Below, in pieces: positions 18,347 through 26,582 of a DNA stretch of 40,589 nucleotides (position 1 is its first letter; every line of letters begins with the position of its first letter). The DNA lies in contig JAISOY010000067.1 of NCBI GenBank assembly GCA_031275285.1, positions 1-40,589 on the forward strand, read 5' to 3'. The notes under the pieces were generated by a model. The model made no database searches, had not been told where the DNA came from, and saw only the letters and a list, made by a program, of their open reading frames with translations. Position numbers and translations under genes: made by a program. This DNA comes from Bacteroidales bacterium (GTDB lineage Bacteria; Bacteroidota; Bacteroidia; Bacteroidales; UBA4181).

Positions 18347-19618
18347 TTATATTTTAATTCCCAACATCAGGATATCGTCCACTTGAGGAAGGTCTCCTTT
18401 CCAATCATTCAGATTCTTTTCAAGGATTATCTTTTGCTCAGTCATGTTGAGTGTATGGATGTCAAGAAATAATTTCTTAAGGTTTTTCTTTTTGAATTTT
18501 TTTAATTCCGGGCCTCCAAACTGATCACAATATCCATCTGAAAACATATATAAAGAATCTCCCTGAAAAATAGGAACGATCTGTTTGGTAAATGGTTTGG
18601 GATTACTTTCGTACAGGCCAATAGGCATCCTGTCTGCGGGAACTTCGATCAATTCTTCCGAATCGTCATCCTGCGGCTTTCTTAAAATGAATAAAGGTAT
18701 ATTGGCTCCGGCATATTCGACCCGGGAGTTTTCCCAATCGATGGCACATAAAGCCATATCCATGCCATCTTTCACAGAAACATTTTTCTGTTTCAGGGCT
18801 CTGATCACTTGTTCCCGTAAATGATTCAATATATTATCAACACTTAAATCATGTTTTTTTACGATCTCATTTAAAAATGAGATACCCAGAATACTCATGA
18901 AAGCACCTGGGACTCCATGACCGGTACAATCGGCCACAACAACAATCGTTTTTCCCTTTTTTGCCGCTACCCAATAAAAATCACCACTAACGATATCGCG
19001 AGGCTTGAACAAAACGAAATAATCATTCAAAATCTCGTTTATGACAGTAATATCGGGAAGCAATGCAGTCTGTATCCTTTTGGCATATATGATGCTGTCG
19101 GTCATTTCTTTTCTTTGAGACTCCACTTCATCATATAAACGTAAGGCATTCTCTGTTTGCCACTTTAATTCAGTGGTGGTCTCATCCAATTCATCTGTTT
19201 GCTTTTCTATTTCCAGTCTTTTCTGTTCCAGGATATGCATGATCTCTTCATTTGCTCTCTGTTGACGCTCTATTTCCTGGTTTTTTTGCATCAGCATGAT
19301 GTGAGACTCTTTATTTTTGTGGTACATCAGGAATAGTACGACCGCAACCACGATAAGAACAAAAAGGGCAATCAGTAAAATAGTGATATAATGTTCTAAA
19401 TTTTGTATCCGTAAACGATATAACTCTTCCAGTCTTTCGGCAATCTGTGTCTTATTTTCTGAAAAAGCATTTGATTGTGCATAATCAAATGTGCTTACCA
19501 TGTTTCCAAATATAGATACTGTTCCGAACAAGACTAAATGATATAAAATTGTTATGACCAATGGTCGATAATTATAAAATGCAAAAATACAATAAAGTAT
19601 CCAAAAAACATTATTCAA
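18347..19618 (-). CDS. Membrane SpoIIE/PP2C-type serine/threonine phosphatase
   Basis: The longest frame is 423 residues from a TTG at 19618 that overlaps the previous stop as TTGA; the first ATG is at 19501 and gives 384 residues. Start is uncertain. A membrane helix lies at residues about 77-99 (ITILLIALFVLIVVAVVLFL), a Glu/Gln-rich coiled coil at about 100-190, and the PP2C domain at about 200-423 with metal-binding aspartates in DIVSGDFYWV, ADCTGHGVPGAFMS, MFSDGYCDQFG and DDILMLGI. Such enzymes dephosphorylate regulatory proteins such as anti-sigma antagonists or, for SiaA, SiaC. A SiaC homologue is encoded at 11936-12325. It is translationally linked to the thioredoxin-fold gene before it. 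The substrate is inferred. Confidence 0.88.
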   Translation of the reverse strand: MNNVFWILYCIFAFYNYRPLVITILYHLVLFGTVSIFGNMVSTFDYAQSNAFSENKTQIAERLEELYRLRIQNLEHYITILLIALFVLIVVAVVLFLMYHKNKESHIMLMQKNQEIERQQRANEEIMHILEQKRLEIEKQTDELDETTTELKWQTENALRLYDEVESQRKEMTDSIIYAKRIQTALLPDITVINEILNDYFVLFKPRDIVSGDFYWVAAKKGKTIVVVADCTGHGVPGAFMSILGISFLNEIVKKHDLSVDNILNHLREQVIRALKQKNVSVKDGMDMALCAIDWENSRVEYAGANIPLFILRKPQDDDSEELIEVPADRMPIGLYESNPKPFTKQIVPIFQGDSLYMFSDGYCDQFGGPELKKFKKKNLKKLFLDIHTLNMTEQKIILEKNLNDWKGDLPQVDDILMLGIKI

Positions 19619-21135
19619 TTTGGACGATCCAGATTCAGTTCGAATCTACTGTCTGTCCGTTTTTTATCTTCAATCCATCCTTTTTGGATGTACTCGTTCC
19701 ATAATCCTTTATTGTTTAACTCGAGGTAAAAGACCCATTCAATATTTTGTGAAGCATCCGGAGCCGGGGACATTACCAGTTTTCCGTCGGGACCAATCAG
19801 GTAATAAGTCGGATATATCCGTACATCATATTCTTTCAGAATATCAGGTTGATTGCCAATATACAGGAAATCCCATTGATAATCATTTTTTTGACGAAAA
19901 TTACGCATGTTTTCAAAATGATCATCGGCTGAGATCACGACAATTTGCAACCATTTTCCATGTGTTTTATACAATTCTTTCAACAACTCATACTGATTAA
20001 AACAGGCATAGTTTTGTGTGGTGCAAAACATCAAATAGATATATTTCCCTTTATAAGTATCCAGGGAAACAAGTGTACTGTCCTGATTATATAACGAAAA
20101 ATCAGGCGGTGCAAATCCCCGCAACAGCCTGGTTATTTTCGAACGTAATTGGTTCCCGATTTTTTTGTGTTCTTCTATCCGGGTTTGGTCGATCAATGAC
20201 TCTAGTATAGTTAACAATGCCGGTCTGGAAAAACGATCAGAATAAAATTCATCATAAATATTTTTTAGTATTACCAGTTCGCATAAGCTATCGCCGGGAA
20301 CTGTACCATCTTTTTGTAGCAATTGTTTTAGTCCGGAAAAATCTTTCCCTGTATTTACCACATCATATATCACTTTTCCTTCTTCGGTACGTCCGAAATA
20401 CATGAAGTAATTATTATAAGTAATATTAAAAAGATCCATATATGCTTCATTATCGTATAGCAAAGGCTGATCTGAAAAAAAAGTTTTTGAAATATATTTT
20501 ACCCCTATTTGTTGTGTCGCATAATACAACATTCCTGAACGGTACTTTACATAATCCTTATAATAGGAATTTTCCGTATGCATGTGCTTCGTCGTAAAAG
20601 CCTGGATAGTGGAATCCACCTTGATCACCTTTTTCCTCATACCATCCATAGCCATTTGATCATACAAAGGATTATACGCTTCGTCGAAAAGTATGATACG
20701 CATATTCAATTCTTCCTCTTTCGGAATGATATTCCCGTTTTTATCTTTTGTTGATTCTATGTAAAGATATACCGTCACCTCTTCAAAGAAAGGACTTTCT
20801 TCTTCAGCCGGTTCTTTATCGGTACGGGGAGGAAGGGATACTATATATGAATGCCCCGGCTCCACGATAAACCGGGCTTTAAAGATCCCAAGGTAAAGAT
20901 ATACCAGGCGGGTTGTTGTAACATTCAGTTCAACCCTAAAATCACCATTAGGAGCAACAGTACATTCACCCAGGGTTACTTCCCAGTTATTGATATAATT
21001 ATCTGCCGAATGAAATTTCAATACCTGTCCTGCATATTCGGGTGAATTTCCGGAAATTTCAACTTTTTGTGCCTTTAATGAAAAGACACAGGAGATCAAA
21101 ATGAATAATAGAATGTATGTCTTTTTATACCGCAT
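19615..21135 (-). CDS. Secreted thioredoxin-fold protein (TlpA/AhpC-TSA-like) without a CXXC motif
   Basis: 506 residues with signal peptide 1-22 (ends SLKAQ). An N-terminal domain (about 23-120) resembles the DUF4369-like region in front of Bacteroidota thiol-disulfide proteins; a middle helical part follows; the thioredoxin fold covers about 340-490 (FAPPDFSLYNQDSTLVSLDT, then KGKYIYLMFCT and the cis-proline motif VRIYPTYYLI). The usual WCxxC is absent: the only cysteines at that position are C371 and C378, spaced CTTQNYAC. It may therefore be a non-catalytic or altered redox protein in the periplasm. It starts 16 bases after ilvA and overlaps the phosphatase gene by four bases if that gene uses the TTG. 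Confidence 0.85.
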   Translation of the reverse strand: MRYKKTYILLFILISCVFSLKAQKVEISGNSPEYAGQVLKFHSADNYINNWEVTLGECTVAPNGDFRVELNVTTTRLVYLYLGIFKARFIVEPGHSYIVSLPPRTDKEPAEEESPFFEEVTVYLYIESTKDKNGNIIPKEEELNMRIILFDEAYNPLYDQMAMDGMRKKVIKVDSTIQAFTTKHMHTENSYYKDYVKYRSGMLYYATQQIGVKYISKTFFSDQPLLYDNEAYMDLFNITYNNYFMYFGRTEEGKVIYDVVNTGKDFSGLKQLLQKDGTVPGDSLCELVILKNIYDEFYSDRFSRPALLTILESLIDQTRIEEHKKIGNQLRSKITRLLRGFAPPDFSLYNQDSTLVSLDTYKGKYIYLMFCTTQNYACFNQYELLKELYKTHGKWLQIVVISADDHFENMRNFRQKNDYQWDFLYIGNQPDILKEYDVRIYPTYYLIGPDGKLVMSPAPDASQNIEWVFYLELNNKGLWNEYIQKGWIEDKKRTDSRFELNLDRPN

Positions 21136-21151
21136 TTAAGTCTTGATATTA

Positions 21152-22402
21152 TTACACTATATAAGCAAATAGGGTATCGTTTTTGTTTAAAATGGTAAAA
21201 TCAAACTGGCAATCTTGCATCCGCTGGATAAGCGTATCATAATCATGCGCAGAGTTCAGTTCAATGCCGACTAAGGCAGGCCCGCCTTCTTTATCGGTTT
21301 TCTTCATATACTCAAAGCGAATGATATCATCATTGGGCCCTAGTACTTTATTAACAAAATCTTTTAAGGCGCCGGGACGTTGAGCAAAATGAATCAGGAA
21401 ATAATGTTTTAACCGTTCAAATTGCAATGATCTTTCTTTGATTTCCTGCATCCGGTCGATATCATTGTTTCCTCCACTGATGATACAGACAACATTTTTT
21501 CCTTTTATCTGATCCGCATAATTATCTAGTGCGGAAATGGAAATAGCTCCGGCCGGTTCAACTACAATGGCATTTTCATTGTACAGTTTCAGGATGGTAG
21601 AACATACTTTACCTTCCGGAATAAGGCAGATATCATCAATTACCGAACGGCAGATGTCAAATGTTAAATCGCCTACCCGTTTTACGGCTACACCATCAAT
21701 AAAACGTTCTATATGGTCCAGCGTTACAGGCTTTCCTGCCTGAATGGCAGCCTGCATGGATGGTGCGCCTTCCGGTTCTACACCTATAATTTTGGTTTTT
21801 GGAGAGTGATCCCTTATATATGCCCCGACACCGGCACAGAGTCCGCCACCTCCAATAGGAATGAATAGATAATCTATGTTTTTCAAATCCTCCAATAGCT
21901 CAACCGCAATGGTCCCTTGTCCCTCGATGATCCGGGTATCGTCAAACGGAGGGATAAATGTCATCTGATGTTCGGATGCATACTTCTTGGCAGCTTCAGC
22001 ACAATCATCGAATGTATCTCCGATAAGCCGGACAATTATATTCTCCTGTCCAAAATGTTTGGTTTGCTGTATTTTTTGACGAGGCGTTACTTTAGGCATA
22101 AATACAACTCCACGTATGTTCAGTTTCCGGCAACTGTATGCAAATCCCTGTGCATGATTTCCTGCGCTGGCACAAACAACCCCACGCTGTTGCACATCTT
22201 CAGGTAATTGGCTGATCATATGGTATGCCCCACGCAATTTATAGGAACGTACTTCCTGCAAATCTTCACGTTTCAGGTAAATCTTTGCATCATACTGATT
22301 GGACAGATTCTGGTTTAACTGTAACGGGGTATGGGAAATAACTTCTGAAAGACGCTGATGGGCTTTTTTTATATCAAGCTGATAATCAGAAATCAATGAC
22401 AT
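21152..22402 (-). CDS. ilvA: Threonine ammonia-lyase (threonine dehydratase)
   Basis: 416 residues. PLP-dependent fold type II with the lysine K55 in SYKLRGAYHM, the glycine-rich phosphate loop (GGGGLCAGVGA) and CASAGNHAQGFAYSC for the substrate. After about residue 325 comes one ACT-like regulatory domain (HFAQRPGALKDFVNKVLG), so it is the short biosynthetic type with a single regulatory unit, as in Firmicutes and Bacteroidota. It converts threonine to 2-oxobutanoate plus ammonia, the first step to isoleucine. The start ATG is one base after the coaD stop. No other ilv or leu genes are in the window, so the gene is split from the rest of its pathway. Confidence 0.95.
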   Translation of the reverse strand: MSLISDYQLDIKKAHQRLSEVISHTPLQLNQNLSNQYDAKIYLKREDLQEVRSYKLRGAYHMISQLPEDVQQRGVVCASAGNHAQGFAYSCRKLNIRGVVFMPKVTPRQKIQQTKHFGQENIIVRLIGDTFDDCAEAAKKYASEHQMTFIPPFDDTRIIEGQGTIAVELLEDLKNIDYLFIPIGGGGLCAGVGAYIRDHSPKTKIIGVEPEGAPSMQAAIQAGKPVTLDHIERFIDGVAVKRVGDLTFDICRSVIDDICLIPEGKVCSTILKLYNENAIVVEPAGAISISALDNYADQIKGKNVVCIISGGNNDIDRMQEIKERSLQFERLKHYFLIHFAQRPGALKDFVNKVLGPNDDIIRFEYMKKTDKEGGPALVGIELNSAHDYDTLIQRMQDCQFDFTILNKNDTLFAYIV

Positions 22403-22403
22403 T

Positions 22404-22886
22404 CTATAAGGAGTTTTTTATGTATTTTTGAATATTGATGTTTTTAGGGACAAATTTGGAGATATCACCACCATAACGTAGTATTTCACGTACTACAGAT
22501 GAATTAATGGCTGTATGCTCCGGAAGAGTCAGCATAAAAACCGATTCTACTTCCGGCAACATGGCCTGATTGACCTGGGCAATGACTTTTTCATATTCAA
22601 AATCAGAAGATGTCCTCAATCCACGAAGCATATATTTTGCACCTACCCTTTTACAAAATTCAGTAGTTAAATCTTCATAATACTGAGCTTCTACTTTACT
22701 ATTACCTGCAAACAAATCCTGGATCATGTCCAGACGCTGCTGGGCTGTAAAAAAAGCGGTCTTATTATTATTGGAACCTATTCCGATAATAATTTTATCG
22801 AATAAGTTAACTGCTCGTAGTACTATTGATTCGTGTCCTAATGTAAACGGATCAAACGATCCGGGGAAAACTGCAATTTTATCCAT
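22404..22886 (-). CDS. coaD: Phosphopantetheine adenylyltransferase
   Basis: 160 residues, normal length. The nucleotidyltransferase motif FPGSFDPFTLGH places the catalytic histidine at H18; MLRGLRTSSDFEYE and NSSVVREILRYGGDISKFVP are the other family blocks. It adenylates 4'-phosphopantetheine to dephospho-CoA, the fourth step of CoA synthesis. It is first in the minus-strand run coaD-ilvA-thioredoxin-PP2C-ammonia-lyase, and a promoter box lies 26 bases upstream at 22913-22920. Confidence 0.97.
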   Translation of the reverse strand: MDKIAVFPGSFDPFTLGHESIVLRAVNLFDKIIIGIGSNNNKTAFFTAQQRLDMIQDLFAGNSKVEAQYYEDLTTEFCKRVGAKYMLRGLRTSSDFEYEKVIAQVNQAMLPEVESVFMLTLPEHTAINSSVVREILRYGGDISKFVPKNINIQKYIKNSL

Positions 22887-22912
22887 TGTTTCAAATACAC
22901 TGATATTTCCCG

Positions 22913-22920
22913 CAAATATA
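22913..22920 (-). promoter_or_regulatory. Promoter -7 box for the coaD operon
   Basis: On the minus strand TATATTTG, a full TAnnTTTG box, gives a leader of about 20 bases before coaD. I see no good TTTG at the -33 position, only TTTAA. Confidence 0.5.
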
Positions 22921-23096
22921 TAGGATAAAAAAATAATACATTAAAGAATCTTAAAATATTCAGCATTAATTGTTAGCATTAAGATTCATTTTTATCGTTT
23001 CCCTCCAATAAACCGCCGTTGATCACTTAGTTTTTAAGTATCTATGCATGTTGTTGGGAGAACAATAGGAACATGTTTGTTTTATTCATTGGAGGA

Positions 23097-23927
23097 TCAT
23101 TCAATTTTTTGGCATTCCGGACAATAGTAAACCGTTCCTCCAAGGTAGGCTTCTTTTTCAATTTTACTGTCGCAACGTGGGCATGGATTCTTCCATGTTT
23201 TTGCAGACAGGATAGTTTGATAGTTTCCATTATTCCCGAAAAGATCGGTTTGTGTATCACGTCCACCTTTAAGAGTCATTTCCTGCAAGACATCTTTCAG
23301 GGAGTTGAATAGTATTTTTTTTCTTGCATCAGATAGGACGGATACTTTTTGTTTTGGATGGATACGGGCATTAAATAAGATATCCTGGGTGACGCCGTTA
23401 CCCACTCCGGGGATGCGTTGTTCGGTTGCCAGTAATGCTTTCGCTGTTAGTGTTTTTTTTGCTTCGGTAAATAATTTGTCAAATTCTTTTTCAGTGTAGC
23501 GCTCATCCAACGGAGATATACTTGTCGAACTTATCCGATGGTATTTGTTATCGATGATGCCGTCGGGATAAACTCCGATGAACCCATACATAGCGACTGT
23601 AAAAACAAGGAAAGAATGATCATCAAAAGTTAATAACAGTTGATAGTTGTCCGGAATTTTATCATCCGGTTGATAATAACGGGTATTTGTCCCATCGCCG
23701 ATGTTCAGTATCGTTCCATCTGAAAGAAAGAAATCGACGAACATACCGTATCCTTTAGTAGAAATAAATGTTTTTCCTGTTAACAATCCATTGTATCCCA
23801 ATGGGTCACTATTGTAAAAAGTGAATTTATGCGGCTTGGTTGCATTGAATACCTGGGTAATCGTTTTTCCACTCAATACATCGTTGGCTTGCTTAGCTAA
23901 TGTAACTGCTTCGGGTAATTCTATCAT
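23097..23927 (-). CDS. Fpg/Nei-family DNA glycosylase homologue lacking the catalytic N-terminal proline
   Basis: 276 residues, the length of MutM/Nei. The fold markers are present: the opening MIELPEAVTLAKQ, the lysine loop STKGYGMF (K58), the H2TH segment IPGVGNGVTQDILFNARIHP (172-191) and the zinc finger C249/C252/C269/C272. Classical Fpg/Nei begin M-P-E-L-P-E and use the free amine of Pro as nucleophile; here residue 2 is isoleucine (M-I-E-L-P-E). The zinc-finger arginine (R before the last CxxC in MutM) also appears to be glycine. Family knowledge places such proteins in a separate, poorly studied branch often annotated endonuclease VIII. It starts five bases after the zinc ribbon-AraC gene, so the two are one unit. 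Activity is unknown. Confidence 0.85.
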   Translation of the reverse strand: MIELPEAVTLAKQANDVLSGKTITQVFNATKPHKFTFYNSDPLGYNGLLTGKTFISTKGYGMFVDFFLSDGTILNIGDGTNTRYYQPDDKIPDNYQLLLTFDDHSFLVFTVAMYGFIGVYPDGIIDNKYHRISSTSISPLDERYTEKEFDKLFTEAKKTLTAKALLATEQRIPGVGNGVTQDILFNARIHPKQKVSVLSDARKKILFNSLKDVLQEMTLKGGRDTQTDLFGNNGNYQTILSAKTWKNPCPRCDSKIEKEAYLGGTVYYCPECQKIE

Positions 23928-23932
23928 GTTAT

Positions 23933-25069
23933 TTAATTTTGCTTGTTGATAGGTATATAGATATCTGTCAATAAATTATCTTTACTTGTTTCCTGGGGTG
24001 TATTTAGATAAATTTCAAAAGATAACGGGTATTTCTGAAAATACAGGCTTTGTGGAAGCCACTGCTCATAAATGGTCTTATACAGTTCGGGTAATTGTGT
24101 ATAATCTCCTTTATGCCTGAACACAGCATACATACCTCCGGGTATTTCCCGTACGGATAATTTATCCTGAGGCTTGGTATATTCGTTAAGGATAATACCG
24201 ATATAAAACCGGCATTGTTTTACCGGAGTAATTATAGGATTATCCTGACTGATGCTGACAAAATGACAATTCCCGTATTGTAAATGGTGATCTCTGTAAT
24301 GGATGAGTTGTTTCCATATTGTCTTGTAAGCATATTCGTTACGGAAAGTTTCATTGACCTCAATACTAAGTATCTGCATCGTATTGATCCGTTTGACCAG
24401 TACTTCAGGTAAAATTCCCGGTATAAGTGCGTGATTTGTTGATTGATACTTTTTCCGGTAGGAGGACATAGATACTCCAAAGTGCATTCTGAATGCTTTT
24501 GACAGGCTGGATTTAGTCTGGTAATTGGTTTGCGACAGTATTTCTTTGATAGATTGCCCGGTTGCAATAAGCAGATGAGCAATGTATTCCAAACGTAAGC
24601 GTTGAATATATACGCCGATATTCTCCCCGGTGATATCCTTGAAAACTCTTCGAAAATGAAAAAATGAGAGATTGACCATTGCTGCTAATTGTCTGGAATC
24701 AATATCCCTGAACAAATTCTGGTCGATATGGGTTTTGATCCTATCAATGGCGTAATAATGGATATGTTTGGTCTCTTCTTTTTGTCGCCAGCGCTTCAAT
24801 GTCGGAAGCCGTTTATTCAGCAATGTATTTAATTCTTTTGGTGTGTAACCGGTATCGGAATATTCATTGTATTTACCGGTAAATTTTACCCAGATATTGA
24901 CCATTTCTTTCATAGGAATATCTACCGTATATCTCCCATCTTTGAGGCAATAGTAACAATACTCATTACTGGGAGAATGATCGGCATTTGTTCCCAGATA
25001 GGCTTCCACATCAAAGCGTAGCGGCATTCCACAACTTTGACAATATTGTATCTCACTCATTGGATTCAT
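23933..25069 (-). CDS. Zinc ribbon-AraC-GyrI fusion transcription regulator
   Basis: 378 residues with three domains. A putative zinc ribbon (residues 8-95) has C10/C13 and C38/C41 (YCQSCGMPL ... YCYYCLKDG), like the stand-alone Zn_ribbon_2 proteins. An AraC-type double helix-turn-helix follows at about 108-205 (IDSRQLAAMVNLSFFHFRRVF ... SLSKAFRMHFG). A GyrI-like small-molecule binding domain covers about 225-378 (REIPGGMYAVFRHKGDYTQL ... FEIYLNTP). GyrI-like domains of this kind bind cationic or aromatic drugs in BmrR/Rob-type regulators. Coupling to a DNA glycosylase homologue five bases downstream suggests control of a chemical or DNA-damage response. ATG 25060 (residue 4) is an alternative start; a TATATTTG box lies only four bases before the first ATG. 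Confidence 0.88.
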   Translation of the reverse strand: MNPMSEIQYCQSCGMPLRFDVEAYLGTNADHSPSNEYCYYCLKDGRYTVDIPMKEMVNIWVKFTGKYNEYSDTGYTPKELNTLLNKRLPTLKRWRQKEETKHIHYYAIDRIKTHIDQNLFRDIDSRQLAAMVNLSFFHFRRVFKDITGENIGVYIQRLRLEYIAHLLIATGQSIKEILSQTNYQTKSSLSKAFRMHFGVSMSSYRKKYQSTNHALIPGILPEVLVKRINTMQILSIEVNETFRNEYAYKTIWKQLIHYRDHHLQYGNCHFVSISQDNPIITPVKQCRFYIGIILNEYTKPQDKLSVREIPGGMYAVFRHKGDYTQLPELYKTIYEQWLPQSLYFQKYPLSFEIYLNTPQETSKDNLLTDIYIPINKQN

Positions 25070-25080
25070 TATACAAATAT

Positions 25081-25122
25081 AAGATGCCTATTCCGGATAT
25101 TGTTATCCAAAATAGGCATCTT
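25081..25122 (-). promoter_or_regulatory. 42-bp hairpin upstream of the zinc ribbon-AraC gene
   Basis: AAGATGCCTATT (25081-25092) and AATAGGCATCTT (25111-25122) pair perfectly, and the loop holds a second dyad, GGATA-ACAA-TATCC on the minus strand. On the plus strand the stem runs into TTT; on the minus strand it abuts the TATATTTG box at 25074-25081. It may be an operator, or a terminator separating the two AraC genes. Confidence 0.5.
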
Positions 25123-25164
25123 TTTACTGAAACAGGGAATTATCTTTTCTTCAGAAGGTATAAG

Positions 25165-25198
25165 AACCTGGGAGGAAGGTTTTTCTTTCTCCCAGGTT
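25165..25198 (-). terminator. Hairpin terminator after the second AraC-GyrI gene
   Basis: A perfect 10-bp stem, AACCTGGGAG (25165-25174) with CTCCCAGGTT (25189-25198), loop of 14 bases, starting nine bases after the stop of the gene at 25207. The T tract is on the plus side, so minus-strand termination may be weak. Confidence 0.5.
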
Positions 25199-25206
25199 TT
25201 GGATTT

Positions 25207-26154
25207 TTACAGCTGTTTCACCGGAATACATATATCTACAATATGTTTCATCTCCGGATGAGTGGTGTAGTCATTGTGGTACAATTCATACGTGCAGCCG
25301 TCTCCTTGCTGGTATCCGCTTTCCGTAAACCATTGGCACATGGTATTCCATGCTTTTTCGAACTCGTCAAAACCTAATTCGAAATGTCCTACGGCATATT
25401 TACCTCCGGGAATAACAAGTTTTCCGATCTCGCCATCGACTTTTACATCTTCATTCACAATGATACAGGCGCTCTGACGTACTTTCTCAATTTCCGTAAC
25501 AGAAGGGTCATCGTGGGTTACCGTGGCGCTTTTGGAGACATTGGGAATAAACAATCCGCGGGGAGCAGCCCATTTGAAAACCTTCTCATATGCTTGGCCA
25601 ATCAGGTGGAACGGGCCGATGTGGCGACAATAGATGGCTTTCATCTCCGGCATTTCTTTCACTTCTACATTTGTTTTCATAAAATAAAATTGATTTGATT
25701 TAACGATACAAAAATCGATATTTCCCTGCGTACCGTTTTTCAAATTCTTGCGGAGCATTTGTCCGTTCTTGCTAAATAGGTTTCCTCCCTGGGAATAAAT
25801 GGGTTTTTCCAGTTTACCGAACAGGCTTGGTGCTATTCCAAAATACTTTTTGAATGTCCTGCTGAAAAGTGAGACACTACCAAATCCGCATGCATAGGCT
25901 ATTTCTGTTACAGATTGAGGGTCGCTTTCCCGAAGCTTCCATGCGGCTTTCTCTACCCGTAAGCGTTGGATATAGTCAATGGGGGTTTCTCCAATCAGAA
26001 AAGTAAATATCCTGTGAAAGTGGAATGGTGAAAAATTAGCGATTCCGGCTATGGTTTTTAAATCCAAAGATTGATCGAGATTCCGGTCGATATGATCCAT
26101 CACACGATTGATCCGTGACCGGTATTCTATTCTACTCCTTTCTTGAATGTCCAT
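25207..26154 (-). CDS. AraC family regulator with GyrI-like ligand-binding domain
   Basis: 315 residues. The AraC helix-turn-helix pair is N-terminal (residues about 12-110: IDRNLDQSLDLKTIAGIANF, SPFHFHRIF, VSLFSRTFKKYFG), followed by a linker and a GyrI-like domain at about 160-315 (VEVKEMPEMKAIYCRHIGPF, VIPGGKYAVGHFE, YELYHNDYTTHPEM). It is the common Rob/BmrR-like two-domain layout and probably responds to a hydrophobic or cationic small molecule. It lies directly upstream of the three-domain paralogue at 23933-25069 on the same strand but is separated from it by two hairpins. A promoter box is at 26173-26180. Confidence 0.9.
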   Translation of the reverse strand: MDIQERSRIEYRSRINRVMDHIDRNLDQSLDLKTIAGIANFSPFHFHRIFTFLIGETPIDYIQRLRVEKAAWKLRESDPQSVTEIAYACGFGSVSLFSRTFKKYFGIAPSLFGKLEKPIYSQGGNLFSKNGQMLRKNLKNGTQGNIDFCIVKSNQFYFMKTNVEVKEMPEMKAIYCRHIGPFHLIGQAYEKVFKWAAPRGLFIPNVSKSATVTHDDPSVTEIEKVRQSACIIVNEDVKVDGEIGKLVIPGGKYAVGHFELGFDEFEKAWNTMCQWFTESGYQQGDGCTYELYHNDYTTHPEMKHIVDICIPVKQL

Positions 26155-26582
26155 TTTTGTTGGTATATTCTACAAAGGTATATCTTATGTGAAAAAGTGT
26201 TTTTATTTTTCTTGCTAATATGAAAGATACATATCGGAAATAAATATTTTGCCTTTTATTTTATTGATAGGGTATTATCCCTTTTTATTGGAAGCAAGGG
26301 CTCCCGGTTATTGGTAGCTATCTGTTAGATGCTGTAATCGTGTACCATGCGGATTCTCTTTGTGCAATTGTCTTTTAAACTTTGACAGTGAAAAGATGTG
26401 TTCTATATTTGTTTTTCTTTCATTGCCTGAAATTTATTGTTTGTCCCGAAGATAGGGACCTATACTTATTTTTCACATTCTCCATCAAAGCGATTTTATG
26501 AGATATTTAATAAGCATGTTTCCATAATCTGTTGATGGTCATCAGATATTTATGGTGATACAATTTATCAGAAAAGGTGAGG
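26155..26582 (-). other. 428-bp intergenic region without a supported gene
   Basis: AT-rich. It holds the promoter box of the AraC-GyrI gene at 26173-26180 and a small dyad GTCCC-N7-GGGAC at 26443-26459 that could end the pirin transcript. I see no coding frame with family features. Confidence 0.6.
26173..26180 (-). promoter_or_regulatory. Promoter -7 box for the AraC-GyrI gene
   Basis: On the minus strand TACCTTTG (TAnnTTTG), 18 bases before the ATG at 26154. No clear -33 element. Confidence 0.45.
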
